A DNA stretch of 64,000 nt from Dyadobacter sp. (GCF_017744695.1 NZ_JAGIAS010000004.1:79303-143302); one strand, 5' to 3'; counted from the first letter of the stretch, positions 33,570-43,659 are shown. Program-made: numbers and translations. The notes: generated by a model from the sequence alone, not told the origin.

Positions 33570-36500
33570 ATGAAATTCAGCGAATATAAAACCTTAAGCT
33601 TCACCAACTGGTGCGTAGAGAACAGGACGACGATCTACATCTTTACGTTCATCATCACGCTGGCGGGGTTCATGGTCTACAATAACCTGCCGAAGGAGCA
33701 GTTCCCGGACATTAAGATCCCACAGATTTACATCAATACGGTGTATTTTGGGACGGCGCCGGCCGATATCGAAAACACGATCAACAAACCGATCGAAAAG
33801 CAGCTCAAATCCCTCAATGGGGTCAAGAAGATTAAATCCAATGCATTGCAGGACGTTTCGGTTATCCTGGTGGAATTTACGCCGGACGTGGCCGTGGAAG
33901 TGGCCCTGCAAAGGGTGCGGGATGCGGTCGATAAAGCCAAAACCGACTTACCCCAGAACCTCGACTCCGGCCCGACAGCCCAGGACGTGAACTTCTCGGA
34001 GTTCCCGATCATGAACGTCAACATTGCAGGTAACTATTCTTTGAAACAACTGAAAGAATACGCCGAAGACCTGCAAGACGGAATCGAGGCATTGCCTGAA
34101 ATCACCCGGGTGGATATCCTCGGCGCATTGAACCGCGAAATCCAGATCAATGTAAATCTGGACCGTATGAAATCGACAGGTTTGACATTTTACGATGTTC
34201 AGACCGCCGTCCAGGGTGAGAACATCAACGTTTCGGGTGGAGAACTGAACGTACAGGGCGTGCGCCGCACATTGCGTGTGAAAGGCGAATACACGAACGT
34301 GGACGACATGGCGAATATCCGCATACGCACGTCCACAGGCGCTACTGTCCGCCTCGGCGACATTGCCCAGGTAGTAGACAGCTTTGAAGAACAGCAGGAT
34401 TTCGCACGTCTGGCCAACAAATCGGTAATTACCCTGAACGTCATCAAACGTTCGGGAGAGAACCTCGTCGACGCGGCCGACAAGATTGAAAATGTAATAG
34501 CGGATTACAAGGAAAACCGTTTCCCTGCCGGTCTGGATATTAAAATTACAGCCGACCAGTCGATCCAGACCCGTGCTGATTTGCATGACCTGATCAATAC
34601 CGTAGTACTCGGCTTTATTTTCGTGGTACTCGTACTGATGTTCTTCATGGGCGTGCGCGACGCGATATTCGTCGGGCTTTCGGTACCATTGTCGGCATTA
34701 GTGGCATTTGTATTAATGCCTATTATTGGTCCGATGGTAGGCACCGAATTTACCCTGAATACCATCGTACTCTTCGCATTCCTGCTGGGTATCGGTCTGG
34801 TAGTGGATGATGCGATTGTGGTAATCGAGAACACGCACCGCCTGTTCAATATGCATAAAGACTGGACGATCCAGCAGGCGGTGAAAGCAGCCGCCGGCGA
34901 GGTGTTCATTCCAGTGCTTTCCGGTACGCTCACAACCATCGCACCATTCTTCCCGCTGCTTTTCTGGTCGGGGATAGTCGGCGAATTCATGAAGTTCATG
35001 CCGCTGACGCTCATTATTACACTCGGTGCCTCGCTTTTTGTGGCTTATGTGATGAACCCGGTGTTTGCGGTGTCGTTCATGGGCCGTCATGACGACGAAA
35101 AAGAAGCGCACGATACCAGTTTCAAGGCGATCCGCCGGCCGGTCATTATACTTGCAGTAGCAGCAGCACTAGGCTATCTGGCCGATCGTGGTGTGGGTAA
35201 TTTCTTTGTATTTATATTGATACTCTGGATTTTTAACCACTACATTCTTACACCACGCATTCTGGTCCCATTCCAGGATAACCTGCTGCCTGCGTTGAAA
35301 AACGGTTATCGTAAACTCATCGACTGGCTGCTCAGGGGATGGCGCCCGGTGGTTGCGATTATAGGCGTGTTCTTCCTGCTGATTGCTACATTTATCATTA
35401 CCGGCATCGCGCAGCCCAAAGTATTGTTCTTCCCGAGCGGAGATCCCGATTACGTGTATGTCTACAACAAATTACCGATCGGAACGGACGCCCGTGTGAC
35501 TGACTCCGTGACCAAAATCATTGAAAAGCGTGTTTTTGATGTTTTGGAGAAGGAAAAGGCCATGGATATGGTCAACTCCGTGATAGCCAACGTCGGTAAA
35601 AACGCGGGTGACCCGTACAACCCCGACCGTTCTGCCACGCCTCACAAATCGAAAGTGACCGTAGCATTCGTGTATGGTACCGAACGCGGCGGCAGGTCTT
35701 CCGAAGCGATCCTTCGCAAAATCCGCGATGCCGTAGCCGGTATTCCAGGCGCCGAAATCTCCGTGGAACGTGAAGCCGTCGGTCCGCCTACCGGTAAACC
35801 TATTTCGATCGAAATTTCCGGCGATGAATTTGAAGTACTTCAAAAACTGGAAAAAGACGTACTCAAAAAAGTACAGGATTCGGGTATCGAAGGTATTGAT
35901 CAGCTCCGCTCCGACCTCGTTACCAACAAGCCCGAAATCGTGATCGACATCGACCGTGAAAAGGCACAGCGTGAAGGGATCAGTTCGCAGCAGATCGCAT
36001 TGGCTGTCCGCACCGCATTGTTTGGTTTGGAAGTATCCAAATTCCGCGACGACAAGGACGAGTACCCGATCATGGTAAGACTTGAAAAAGACGATCGCGA
36101 GCAGATTGAGAAACTGCTAAGCCTCAACGTGGTTTACCGCGATATGAACATGGGTGGCGCATTGAGACAAGTGCCTATTACGTCCGTGGCGAATATCCAC
36201 TACTCCACCACTTTCAGTCAGATCAACAGACAGGACCAGCGCCGTATTGTTACGTTGGGTTCGGATGTATTGCCGGGCTACAACGCCAACGAGATCGTAG
36301 GGCAGATCCAGACGCTGATTGCGGACATGGAAGTTCCTAACGGGTATATCATTAAAATGGGTGGTGAACAGGAAGAACAGGCCGAATCCATGTCGTTCCT
36401 CGGAACGGCATTTGGTGCGGCGATTATGCTGATTTACCTCATCCTGGCCACGCAATTCAACTCAGTCATCAAGCCGTTCATTATTTTCTTCACGATCGTA

Positions 36501-37001
36501 CTTTCGCTGATCGGCGTACTGCTTGGTTTTGTGATCTTCCAGAAAGATTTCTCGATCATTATGTCCGGCGTAGGTATCATCGCATTGGCTGGTATTGTGG
36601 TGAAAAACGGTATTCTACTCATCGAGTTCATCGAAGAGCTCCGCGGGCGTGGGTACCCGATGCGCGAGGCCATTATTGAAGGTGGGGCGATTCGTCTGAC
36701 CCCGGTACTACTCACCGCTTCTGCGGCCGTACTCGGTCTGGTACCGCTTGCCTTGGGTATCACCGTCGACTTTGTCGGCCTATTCCGCGACCTCCAACCC
36801 CACCTGATCGTCGGAGGCCCTAGTTCGGTGTTCTGGAATATCCTTGCCTGGACGATCATTTTCGGTCTGACATTCTCAACCTTGCTGACGCTCATCATGG
36901 TACCTTGTATGTACTACGTCAACGAGCGCGTCCGCGACAAATGGTTCCGTAAAGGCAAAGTCGATGTCGTGAACCCTAACTGGCAGAACGAGTCGATCTA
37001 G
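33570..37001 (+). CDS. RND superfamily efflux pump, inner-membrane permease
   Basis: A 1143-residue AcrB-like transporter. TM1 is near residue 20; the first large periplasmic loop begins 'NNLPKEQFPDIKIPQI'; the proton-relay aspartates lie in 'GIGLVVDDAIVVIENTHR' near residue 410; the C-terminal half repeats the plan ('GIIALAGIVVKNGILLIEFIEELRGRG'). It is about 100 residues longer than AcrB because of an insert around 510-580 between the halves that includes two extra hydrophobic segments. It exports hydrophobic compounds or metals by proton antiport; the substrate class is not readable. It is the last gene of the TetR-TolC-adaptor operon and has an octamer repeat array just before its start. 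Confidence 0.92.
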   Translation: MKFSEYKTLSFTNWCVENRTTIYIFTFIITLAGFMVYNNLPKEQFPDIKIPQIYINTVYFGTAPADIENTINKPIEKQLKSLNGVKKIKSNALQDVSVILVEFTPDVAVEVALQRVRDAVDKAKTDLPQNLDSGPTAQDVNFSEFPIMNVNIAGNYSLKQLKEYAEDLQDGIEALPEITRVDILGALNREIQINVNLDRMKSTGLTFYDVQTAVQGENINVSGGELNVQGVRRTLRVKGEYTNVDDMANIRIRTSTGATVRLGDIAQVVDSFEEQQDFARLANKSVITLNVIKRSGENLVDAADKIENVIADYKENRFPAGLDIKITADQSIQTRADLHDLINTVVLGFIFVVLVLMFFMGVRDAIFVGLSVPLSALVAFVLMPIIGPMVGTEFTLNTIVLFAFLLGIGLVVDDAIVVIENTHRLFNMHKDWTIQQAVKAAAGEVFIPVLSGTLTTIAPFFPLLFWSGIVGEFMKFMPLTLIITLGASLFVAYVMNPVFAVSFMGRHDDEKEAHDTSFKAIRRPVIILAVAAALGYLADRGVGNFFVFILILWIFNHYILTPRILVPFQDNLLPALKNGYRKLIDWLLRGWRPVVAIIGVFFLLIATFIITGIAQPKVLFFPSGDPDYVYVYNKLPIGTDARVTDSVTKIIEKRVFDVLEKEKAMDMVNSVIANVGKNAGDPYNPDRSATPHKSKVTVAFVYGTERGGRSSEAILRKIRDAVAGIPGAEISVEREAVGPPTGKPISIEISGDEFEVLQKLEKDVLKKVQDSGIEGIDQLRSDLVTNKPEIVIDIDREKAQREGISSQQIALAVRTALFGLEVSKFRDDKDEYPIMVRLEKDDREQIEKLLSLNVVYRDMNMGGALRQVPITSVANIHYSTTFSQINRQDQRRIVTLGSDVLPGYNANEIVGQIQTLIADMEVPNGYIIKMGGEQEEQAESMSFLGTAFGAAIMLIYLILATQFNSVIKPFIIFFTIVLSLIGVLLGFVIFQKDFSIIMSGVGIIALAGIVVKNGILLIEFIEELRGRGYPMREAIIEGGAIRLTPVLLTASAAVLGLVPLALGITVDFVGLFRDLQPHLIVGGPSSVFWNILAWTIIFGLTFSTLLTLIMVPCMYYVNERVRDKWFRKGKVDVVNPNWQNESI

Positions 37002-37014
37002 ACTGACGGCACAT

Positions 37015-37057
37015 TTATTGTTCATTTCGGGCTGATTCAATTTTTTTCAACCTGAAA
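37015..37057 (+). terminator. Inverted repeat after the RND operon
   Basis: Perfect 14-bp arms TTATTGTTCATTTC and GAAATGAACAATAA around a 15-nt T-rich loop, 13 bp after the pump stop. A T-tract after the stem is missing, so it may be a weak terminator or an mRNA-end stabiliser. Confidence 0.5.
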
Positions 37058-37080
37058 TGAACAATAATCCAAAACATTCT

Positions 37081-37088
37081 TAGATTTG
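37081..37088 (+). promoter_or_regulatory. -7 element of the tRNA-Pro gene
   Basis: TAGATTTG matches TAnnTTTG exactly, 39 bp before the mature tRNA 5' end. No -33 TTG at the expected distance. Confidence 0.45.
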
Positions 37089-37127
37089 CAACCCCAAAGA
37101 ACAGCCGTAAGGCATTCTTGAAAAGTT

Positions 37128-37201
37128 CGGGATGTAGCGCAGCCCGGTAGCGCACTAGCATGGGGTGCTAGGGGTCGCAAGTTCGAATCTTGTCATCCCG
37201 A
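37128..37201 (+). tRNA. tRNA-Pro (GGG anticodon)
   Basis: A complete 74-nt cloverleaf: acceptor CGGGATG pairs with CATCCCG; the D arm has GCGC-AGCCCGGTA-GCGC; the anticodon stem CTAGC/GCTAG encloses ATGGGGT, anticodon GGG; the T arm contains GTTCGAATC. The discriminator is A and CCA is not encoded. It decodes CCC (and CCU) proline codons. It has its own promoter-like element and a terminator immediately downstream, so it is a stand-alone gene. Confidence 0.95.
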
Positions 37202-37212
37202 CATTGGAAATC

Positions 37213-37248
37213 AGCCACTTACGACCAAGAGTTGTGAGTGGCTTTTTC
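37213..37248 (+). terminator. Terminator after tRNA-Pro
   Basis: AGCCACTTAC pairs with GTGAGTGGCT (one wobble) around a short loop, followed by TTTTT; it starts 12 bp after the tRNA. Confidence 0.8.
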
Positions 37249-37608
37249 ATTAGGTCGAACATTTTTTTGGTCTTTACGATTCATTTTTGCCTACTTTGGC
37301 CAACTCACCTTGCAATCCCAGTCTTGCGCGGAACGTTGGGAACAGGCAATGCTGGGAGATTCAAACTTTATCTAATTGCTAAAGGACTCTAAGCCTTAGC
37401 TCGGTAAGAAGCAAAGGCAACATAAAAAAGAAGGCATTAGCTGTCAATCCGAAAGGATAACGACTTCTCTATAAAATAAGAAGAGTGCCAAATAATCAGC
37501 ACTCTTCTTAATATTTAATATTACTCTATGGTGAACATTTTGCGCGAATAAAGCTCAAAAAGCATTCATCAATTTCAATAGAAGTTCGACATGTTTTTTG
37601 TTGAACAT
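37249..37608. other. Gene-free AT-rich spacer after tRNA-Pro
   Basis: About 360 bp with no credible gene; the short ORF overlapping the tRNA (37165-37392) is a shadow. The only clear structure is the hairpin at 37478-37509. No copy of the tRNA 3' end was seen that would mark an integration site. Confidence 0.5.
37478..37509 (-). terminator. Probable terminator of the subtilase gene
   Basis: Perfect 11-bp arms AAGAAGAGTGC and GCACTCTTCTT with a 10-nt loop; on the minus strand it is followed by ATTTTAT. It lies about 100 bp past the subtilase stop, and could also act on the opposite strand. Confidence 0.6.
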
Positions 37609-39789
37609 TTATTTTTTTATAATCTTATGGGTTAACACTTTTTCCTTTGTTGTTACCCTAAGGATGTAAATACCCGACGTTGCCTTCCTCAAATCAACAT
37701 CCAGCTCGCTTTTTTGCTTAAAATCCTGGTTGAAAATTAAGGTACCGTCCGTTGACGTGACTTGTACATCACCTGTCCCCAAAGTGCCTAGCTTTACTTT
37801 AAACACTCCAGACCCAGGGTTGGGATATACTGCACTTTTAGGAAGCTGATACTCGGCGACTGTTTTGGTAAGGGGAGGGTTATTAAATGTCACAACCTCT
37901 CTTTCGTTGGTGCCTTTGCGCAACTGATAGTCGTTAGAGCATCCCTCAATATAGGCTCTAAATGAGCTACTATCAACGGCGGCAAATCCGTCAGACAATA
38001 GTACTTCGTCACCAGCATGATAAATAGCCTCCCCTTTCGGGTTAATTAAGTTGCTTGCCGTAAGCGTGCCGGATGCTTGTTGATGGTCCACGGAAGTAGC
38101 GTTTACAGGAGCAGAAATAGCACGGTCGGCTACACATTCCTGAAGACCCGTAACAATCAATGAAAATTTTTGGCTACCGCCAATTAGTGTTCCTTTATGA
38201 TTGACGGTAAGTTTATACACCTGCCCTGGCACAGGATTCGCTATCTCAATCCGCTCCAAATTATCCCTTCGGTTGTCGGCCCTCAGCGCAGGACCAGTGA
38301 CATTTGCAGTGTCAAGCTTCCAGGGAAAGAAAGTGGTCAAGTTATCAGTAAGCCTAGAATCCAGGTCGTTAACCAATTGTACCCTTCTATCATTATCGCT
38401 GACAGGAGTGCCTTTAAGGTCTGTCCAGGAAATCGTTGCAACCAATGGTTCACTACCGGAAGCGACTAACTCCTTCATATAATTTCCGCCATTCTGCAAA
38501 GATTCTTCCAAAATCAGCGATTCACGCCCATTGTTGGTGATAGCACTGGCAGCCCTCTCCATATTAAGCAATCCCCAGCCAAAATCAACGTCGGGACCAG
38601 GATTAGGACCTGCCTCAAAAGTGGTATGGAGCATGATCCCCTTTACAGTCGCTGCCAGCATAAAATGCCCATTAAGATTCTTGTAATGCTGTTGAAGGAG
38701 AAGCACACCCCCCGTCACTGTTGGTGCAGCGAACGACGTTCCCGCTGTCGTCTTGTACTCGTTCAGGCTAATCGTCGGATTAGCCTCTGGTACTCTTACT
38801 CTGACGCCTACTGCCGCAATGTCTGGTTTGATACGCCAGTCATCGGCTGGTCCGCGACTTGACACTGCCCTAGTGACCAGCCCAGGGCCAGAATAATTGA
38901 CGTATTCCTCTACACCAGCAACGGCAATGCTATTTTTTCCAACTGCATGGGTATTTAACCTGTCCGTCGCAGTTGCGTTGTTGTTGTTGCCGCCCGCCCA
39001 AATTGATAGATAGTAAGGCGCCATGTGCATAATATCGTCAAATGCTTCAGCTCTTTCATCGTAGAAACTGGAAGGGTTTACGACTGGACCAACGGTCTTC
39101 GAACCATAAGAATGGTTAGACACCAATAACCCATTCATGGCCGCTGCGCTTGCTTTCGATGCATCATTCGAAAGCAAATAGCCATCAACATTTGCTTTAT
39201 AAGCAATTCCAATAGCCTGCCCCCAGTTGAATCCACTCCCATCCACATAGTCTGAATTAAAAGCACCGGAACCTATGATCTGCCCTGCAACAGCGGTAGA
39301 ATGGTAGTCATCCTCGTCGCTAGGATTGTAACTATAAAATATCCCATCCTTTACGGTTGCTCTATTTTCTAATGCCATATGAGCGGTGTTGATTCCGCTC
39401 CAGTCAAATACTGCTGCAGTCATATTTTCGCCATGCAGGTCTAGTCCCAGGCTACCACCGGAGTACAGAGAATTAGAACGGACCGTAAGGTTTCCCTGAG
39501 AATCCAGTGCCTCCACATATACAGGCTTGTTATCCCGTGTGATTCCCGTTAATATTAGTGGTTTTGAGTTCTCACCCAACTTTCTCCGCTGCCACCCGAA
39601 ATTCTTTACAAACTGGTTAAGCCGGATTTGGAGTTGCTGATACTTGAGATCCTCGGCTCGCGCGAGGTTCAGCAAGCCTTTCACGTCGGTTCTTTTTTGT
39701 ATCCAGGAAATCTCCTCAGCGGTCTGCGCAGTAGCTGGCCTGGAGAAAATACAGCCTACCAAAAGAGTTGAAAATAAAATCGCTCTCAT
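37609..39789 (-). CDS. S8 (subtilisin-family) protease with T9SS sorting domain
   Basis: A 726-residue secreted protease. A short signal peptide ends near 'SRPATAQ'. The catalytic triad appears as Asp in 'AAVFDWSGINTAH' (about 128), His in 'DDYHSTAVAGQIIG' (about 163) and Ser in 'GTSFAAPTVTGG' (about 349). A beta-rich domain follows, then a C-terminal type A T9SS sorting domain ('VYPNPGSGVFKV'...'SGIYILRVTTKEKVLTHKIIKK'). It would be exported across the outer membrane and anchored or released. It lies 21 bp after the repeat-rich surface protein gene on the same strand. Base composition looks more AT-rich than the window average, hinting at a different origin. Confidence 0.9.
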   Translation of the reverse strand: MRAILFSTLLVGCIFSRPATAQTAEEISWIQKRTDVKGLLNLARAEDLKYQQLQIRLNQFVKNFGWQRRKLGENSKPLILTGITRDNKPVYVEALDSQGNLTVRSNSLYSGGSLGLDLHGENMTAAVFDWSGINTAHMALENRATVKDGIFYSYNPSDEDDYHSTAVAGQIIGSGAFNSDYVDGSGFNWGQAIGIAYKANVDGYLLSNDASKASAAAMNGLLVSNHSYGSKTVGPVVNPSSFYDERAEAFDDIMHMAPYYLSIWAGGNNNNATATDRLNTHAVGKNSIAVAGVEEYVNYSGPGLVTRAVSSRGPADDWRIKPDIAAVGVRVRVPEANPTISLNEYKTTAGTSFAAPTVTGGVLLLQQHYKNLNGHFMLAATVKGIMLHTTFEAGPNPGPDVDFGWGLLNMERAASAITNNGRESLILEESLQNGGNYMKELVASGSEPLVATISWTDLKGTPVSDNDRRVQLVNDLDSRLTDNLTTFFPWKLDTANVTGPALRADNRRDNLERIEIANPVPGQVYKLTVNHKGTLIGGSQKFSLIVTGLQECVADRAISAPVNATSVDHQQASGTLTASNLINPKGEAIYHAGDEVLLSDGFAAVDSSSFRAYIEGCSNDYQLRKGTNEREVVTFNNPPLTKTVAEYQLPKSAVYPNPGSGVFKVKLGTLGTGDVQVTSTDGTLIFNQDFKQKSELDVDLRKATSGIYILRVTTKEKVLTHKIIKK

Positions 39790-39810
39790 ATTGCTCGATT
39801 GGTTGAGTAA

Positions 39811-40917
39811 TTATCTATTTGTGTTTATACGCTCCAAACTATCAACTCTTTCACCCAATCTCTTCATCTCTATTTGCTGACGTTCGATGATTTTGTTTTG
39901 ATTAATTAGATATAATGTGAGCTCTTCTATTTTTTCTTGCTGGATTCGGGCAATATCGCCTAAATCTAAACCTTGTTCTTCAACTGTTTTGGCTGACGGG
40001 ACATTTGGCAAGTGCCCTTTTTCTAGAATGAATGCCTCAACCTCTGGTAGGTTTTTCAAGACATAATCACCCTTAAAAACGTAGTCTGCCCAGCCGGTCC
40101 GTACCCGGACTTGTTCAGCCAAGATTCCACCTTTCACATATAATTTATAGTTGCTGATATTTGCACTTCCAATTGAATCTGGAAAATTGGCGGTACCAAT
40201 TGATGTTTTTCCGTTGAGGGTTAGTTTGGTCGTTGCAAAATCTCCATAAATAAGCGGTGTTGTAGTATTTGAATTGGCAATGTATAGTTTATTACTACCA
40301 AGCTCCTGTCCACCAGCGTAGTACCCAAGAAAAACGTTTCCTGACCCGGCAACATTAGTAAAACCGGCCCTATTGCCCAACATGGTATTATAGTTTCCAG
40401 CGGTATTCGGTGAACCTGCGTGTGCACCAATCAATACATTACGTGTACCGGTAGTGTTGGCATAGCCTGTATAGTATCCCAAGTATGTATTGTTCTCCCC
40501 AGTTGTTGTTGAGTATCCTGAAAGGTTCCCAAAGAAACTATTCGTTCCTCCGGTAGTTGTGGAATAACCGGTGCGAGAGCCAAAGAAACTATTCCCTGTC
40601 GAACTGGTGCTGGAATAGCCTGACTGATGCCCAAAATAGTTGTTACTAATACCTGTCGAATTCAAATAGCCCGATTCAGCACCATAAAATGAATTTCTAT
40701 CCCCTGTGGTCGTATGTCCGGCATTGTAACCAACGTATGTCCCATTGGCTCCACCTGTTCCCGCGCCTGACCCATCGTAGGTAACAGTTCCGGAAAAACT
40801 CTGCATCCTTGCAGAACGAGCAGAATCGGGGTTGATTACCTTGGTCTGCCCATACATGACATTTGCTGACAGAAATAAAAACGAGGGCAGTACAAGCTTA
40901 CGCATTATTTTTTTCAT
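39811..40917 (-). CDS. Repeat-rich secreted protein with C-terminal coiled coil
   Basis: About 368 residues from ATG 40917, which begins a clear signal peptide ('LVLPSFLFLSANVMYGQ'); the ORF track's 22 extra residues upstream are not signal-like. Residues about 50-220 hold roughly eight imperfect 15-18 residue repeats of the type 'NSFFGSRTGYSTTTG', reminiscent of trimeric-adhesin head repeats. A globular segment follows ('LPNVPSAKTVEEQGLDLG'), then a coiled coil of about 40 residues ('IQQEKIEELTLYLINQNKI'). This layout is common in Bacteroidota surface proteins that trimerise. Function as an adhesin is inference. It is probably co-transcribed with the subtilase. Confidence 0.8.
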   Translation of the reverse strand: MKKIMRKLVLPSFLFLSANVMYGQTKVINPDSARSARMQSFSGTVTYDGSGAGTGGANGTYVGYNAGHTTTGDRNSFYGAESGYLNSTGISNNYFGHQSGYSSTSSTGNSFFGSRTGYSTTTGGTNSFFGNLSGYSTTTGENNTYLGYYTGYANTTGTRNVLIGAHAGSPNTAGNYNTMLGNRAGFTNVAGSGNVFLGYYAGGQELGSNKLYIANSNTTTPLIYGDFATTKLTLNGKTSIGTANFPDSIGSANISNYKLYVKGGILAEQVRVRTGWADYVFKGDYVLKNLPEVEAFILEKGHLPNVPSAKTVEEQGLDLGDIARIQQEKIEELTLYLINQNKIIERQQIEMKRLGERVDSLERINTNR

Positions 40918-41894
40918 TATTGGAAATTGGTTAATTATTTCCCCTACTCTGTTGAAGGTTTTTCGGGATTCACCTTTAAACAATTAAGAATCTGATGAAA
41001 TATTGGAAGCTTTTGTTGATATAGCTCATCTCTTCCTCCTAAATCAATCTCATTCAACTAAGGAGCTTTCAATTTTCATAACACTAGTAACCGATGAAAG
41101 GTACTTCACTTTTTTCATAAAGCAAGCATTAATATTAATATCGCACTAATAACACTATTTTATAATGATTAACTGTCGTTTTACAAAAAATATAATTTCA
41201 TAAAAATTTTTCTATAAGTAGGCGTGTATCACTCATTTTCTTTTAAGTGATTTTTCTTTAAAGAAGTGCTACATACTGATTACATGATCAGAATCAAGAA
41301 ATATATTGTAGAACCTTGCGGAACACAATTCAAGTAACAAGAACATATATTATCGGTTAGTCATTCTATTTGTTCTATACAAAGGTTCACATCTATAGTG
41401 ACAGAGCCTTGCCAGGTTGTCATTTGTTAGAAGGGAGCTGGAAAAAGTCCAAACTTTTACTTTTTCACTTGCACGTGGTGAAAGAGGATATAAACCAGAA
41501 AGTGGGCTGGTTATTCGGATGGTAAATTTTATATTAAAGGTGAAAATTTGTTCTTCAACCCCAAGCATCTTTTTTAAGACAGGATTTCAGCTATGCATTC
41601 CAGATTCTTTCCAATACCTGGTACTCCGATCTTGTTTTCAAGTAGGTGGTGGATACAGCCTCCAGAACTTTTGACTGATCGTGCAAACCGCTCTGAGATT
41701 TCTTAACCCCTCCCTCAGAAGCACCCGCCAATAAACTAGCCCTGTTTACTGAGAAGTAAAAGCAAATCCCGTACGAATGATTTCAGTCCATGTAGCAATT
41801 TGTACTAATAATTCACAGAACTCCTTACAATTCCTTCCCCTGCCCGCATCGACATTTGTAGAAGCTGTTTTGGCTATCACTTAACATCGCTTTT
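40918..41894. other. Nearly 1 kb AT-rich gap without convincing genes
   Basis: No ORF here has convincing coding character. The 85-codon ORF at 41417-41674 starts with TTG and lacks any domain; the opposite-strand ORF overlaps it. Around 41455-41487 there is an imperfect inverted repeat (CTTTTTCAC...GTGAAAGAG). Runs of A and T around 41100-41220 are the most AT-rich in the window. It may hold decayed sequence or an unrecognised small RNA. Confidence 0.5.
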
Positions 41895-43659
41895 ATGAAA
41901 AAACATTACATCCTGGCGGGCTTCCTGGAGCTCGCCGCTGCGCCCGGTTTTGCACAAGTAAAAATCGGCGCCGCAGGTGCCCCCGACGCCAGCGCTACGC
42001 TGGAAGTAACCGGCGGCGCCGGCAATAACAAAGGTTTGCTCCTGCCCGCCTCACTACCGCGCAACGCAACGCCATCACCAACCCCGCCAAAGGACTTCTC
42101 ATCTTCAACACAACGACCAACGAAATTCAGACGAACACAGGAACTCCTGCTACACCGGTTTGGTCTACAACCCCTGCTGCGGGTTGGAACATCTCGGGTA
42201 ATGCAGGTACCAACCCCGCAACGAATTTCATCGGAACTACCGACAACCAGCCGCTGGTTGTCCGCGCGAACAATGCGGAGGCGGCGCGTGTATTGGCAAA
42301 CGGCCGCGTCGGCATCGGTGTAGTTGCGCCCGAGACAAAGCTGCATGTAGTAGAACCCGATGAAGTTGCCCTCCGGGTGAGTTCCGCCAATACCAAAAAG
42401 ATAAGCTTTCAGCTTGGAAACAAGCTGGCATGGCATTTCCCGCAGACAGTAGTGGTAACCTGGGCGTTGGCATTGCCGGACCAAAAACAAAAATGCAGCT
42501 AAACGGAGGTATTCTGCGCAACCGGGATAAAAACATCGCCCACGCGAATGGAACGTACATCGTGTGGAGCACCGTGCGCGACAACATTGGAGAAACGGAG
42601 TTCATCAATTATAAGGGTACCGGTACAGGCGGGTTCCGCTTCTATAATGTCAGTCCCCAGGGCTCAACTGGCACCGCAAGTTTCCCCGATAACGACATCG
42701 CCTTCATCAATACTGACGGAACTTACAACAACGTATCCGACAAACGCGTCAAAACGAATGTTAACATCATCGAAAACGGCCTCGCGAAAGTAATGGCCAT
42801 GCGCCCGGTGTCCTATGATTTCCACCTCGGAAGAACGCTCAGAAACGGCGTGGTGAAATTTACCGAGAATGACAAAACGGTGAACCGAATCGGCTTCCTC
42901 GCACAGGAATTGGAGAAAGTTGGGCCGGAAGCTGTGCTCGTGCCGAAAGATCCAGCCAACGAGCTTTACAATGTAGCGTACTCCACCTTGATTCCCGTAC
43001 TCACCAAAGCCATTCAGGAACAACCGGCAGAAATCGAAAAACTTAAAGCGCAACTGGTGGCTTATGAGCACGGCTACCTGAGCTTTCAGAACAACGGCTA
43101 CTAGACCAGTACGGGAAGCCTCGACCTGTTCGGCGCCTCGGGAGCGCTGACAATCAGCGGCTCGGCCGCACCCGGTTTCCACAATCTGCAATTCCAAAAT
43201 GGAAATACCGTGGCGCTTACCAACGCATCGCATTTTGAGGTACAAAGAAGCAGCGACGCCAAAAATTTTGAGCCCATCGGAAATGTCGGCGCAAAGGGTG
43301 AAAGCAAGGTCCTTATCAATTATACATTTTCAGACAAGGCACCGCTACCCAACACCAACTACTACCGGTTGAAGCAGGTCGATCTGGATGGCACGTATTC
43401 TTTTTCAAAGACGATTTCCATACTGTCCGACGCCGGGATCACGATCAGTGTTTATCCTAATCCGGCGACCGAGGTATTGAATGTCGAATCCGGCACACCG
43501 GTAAAATCATTGGAAGTATTCAGGGCCAACGGCTCGAAGGTGCAAGGGATCGTGCAGGCTTCAGGAACGAATTTTCAGAAGATCGACCTTCATAACCAGC
43601 CTCCCGGAATCTACGTGCTGATGGTCAATGGCCAAAGTTTCAGGGTACTGAAAAATTAG
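41895..43659 (+). pseudogene. Broken surface protein gene with T9SS sorting domain
   Basis: One ancestral gene spread over three frames. Frame of 41895: signal peptide and 'ATLEVTGGAGNNKGLLLP'. Around 42060 the homology moves to another frame ('NAITNPAKGLLIFNTTTNE' to 'ALRVSSANTKKISFQLGN'); near 42430 it moves again ('SSGNLGVGIAGPKTKMQL') and continues through a chaperone-like tail ('NVSDKRVKTNVNIIENGLAKV', 'RIGFLAQELEKVGPEAVL'). An in-frame TAG at 43102-43104 then separates the sorting region ('SVYPNPATEVLNVE'...'PPGIYVLMVNG'), ending at 43659. The parent was a tail-fibre/S74-like secreted protein. Two frameshifts and one stop make expression of a full product unlikely. Tracks listing 41895-42323, 42430-43104 and 43210-43659 as separate genes describe fragments of it. 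Confidence 0.85.

Noticed and set aside
33948-34586. 212-codon minus-strand ORF
   Set aside because: Antisense to the RND permease, a shadow of its regular codon use.
37202-37608. Possible integration site or element remnant next to tRNA-Pro
   Set aside because: No second copy of the tRNA 3' end, no integrase and no transposase fragment could be seen.
39950-40780. Repeats considered as a CRISPR-like array
   Set aside because: The periodicity follows imperfect protein repeats in an open frame, without constant repeats and unique spacers.
41417-41674. 85-codon ORF in the gene-poor gap
   Set aside because: TTG start, no family likeness, and overlapped by an equally long antisense ORF; not supported as a gene.
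41895-43659. Programmed frameshifting in the broken surface gene
   Set aside because: Two shifts without slippery heptamers plus an in-frame stop fit decay better than recoding.
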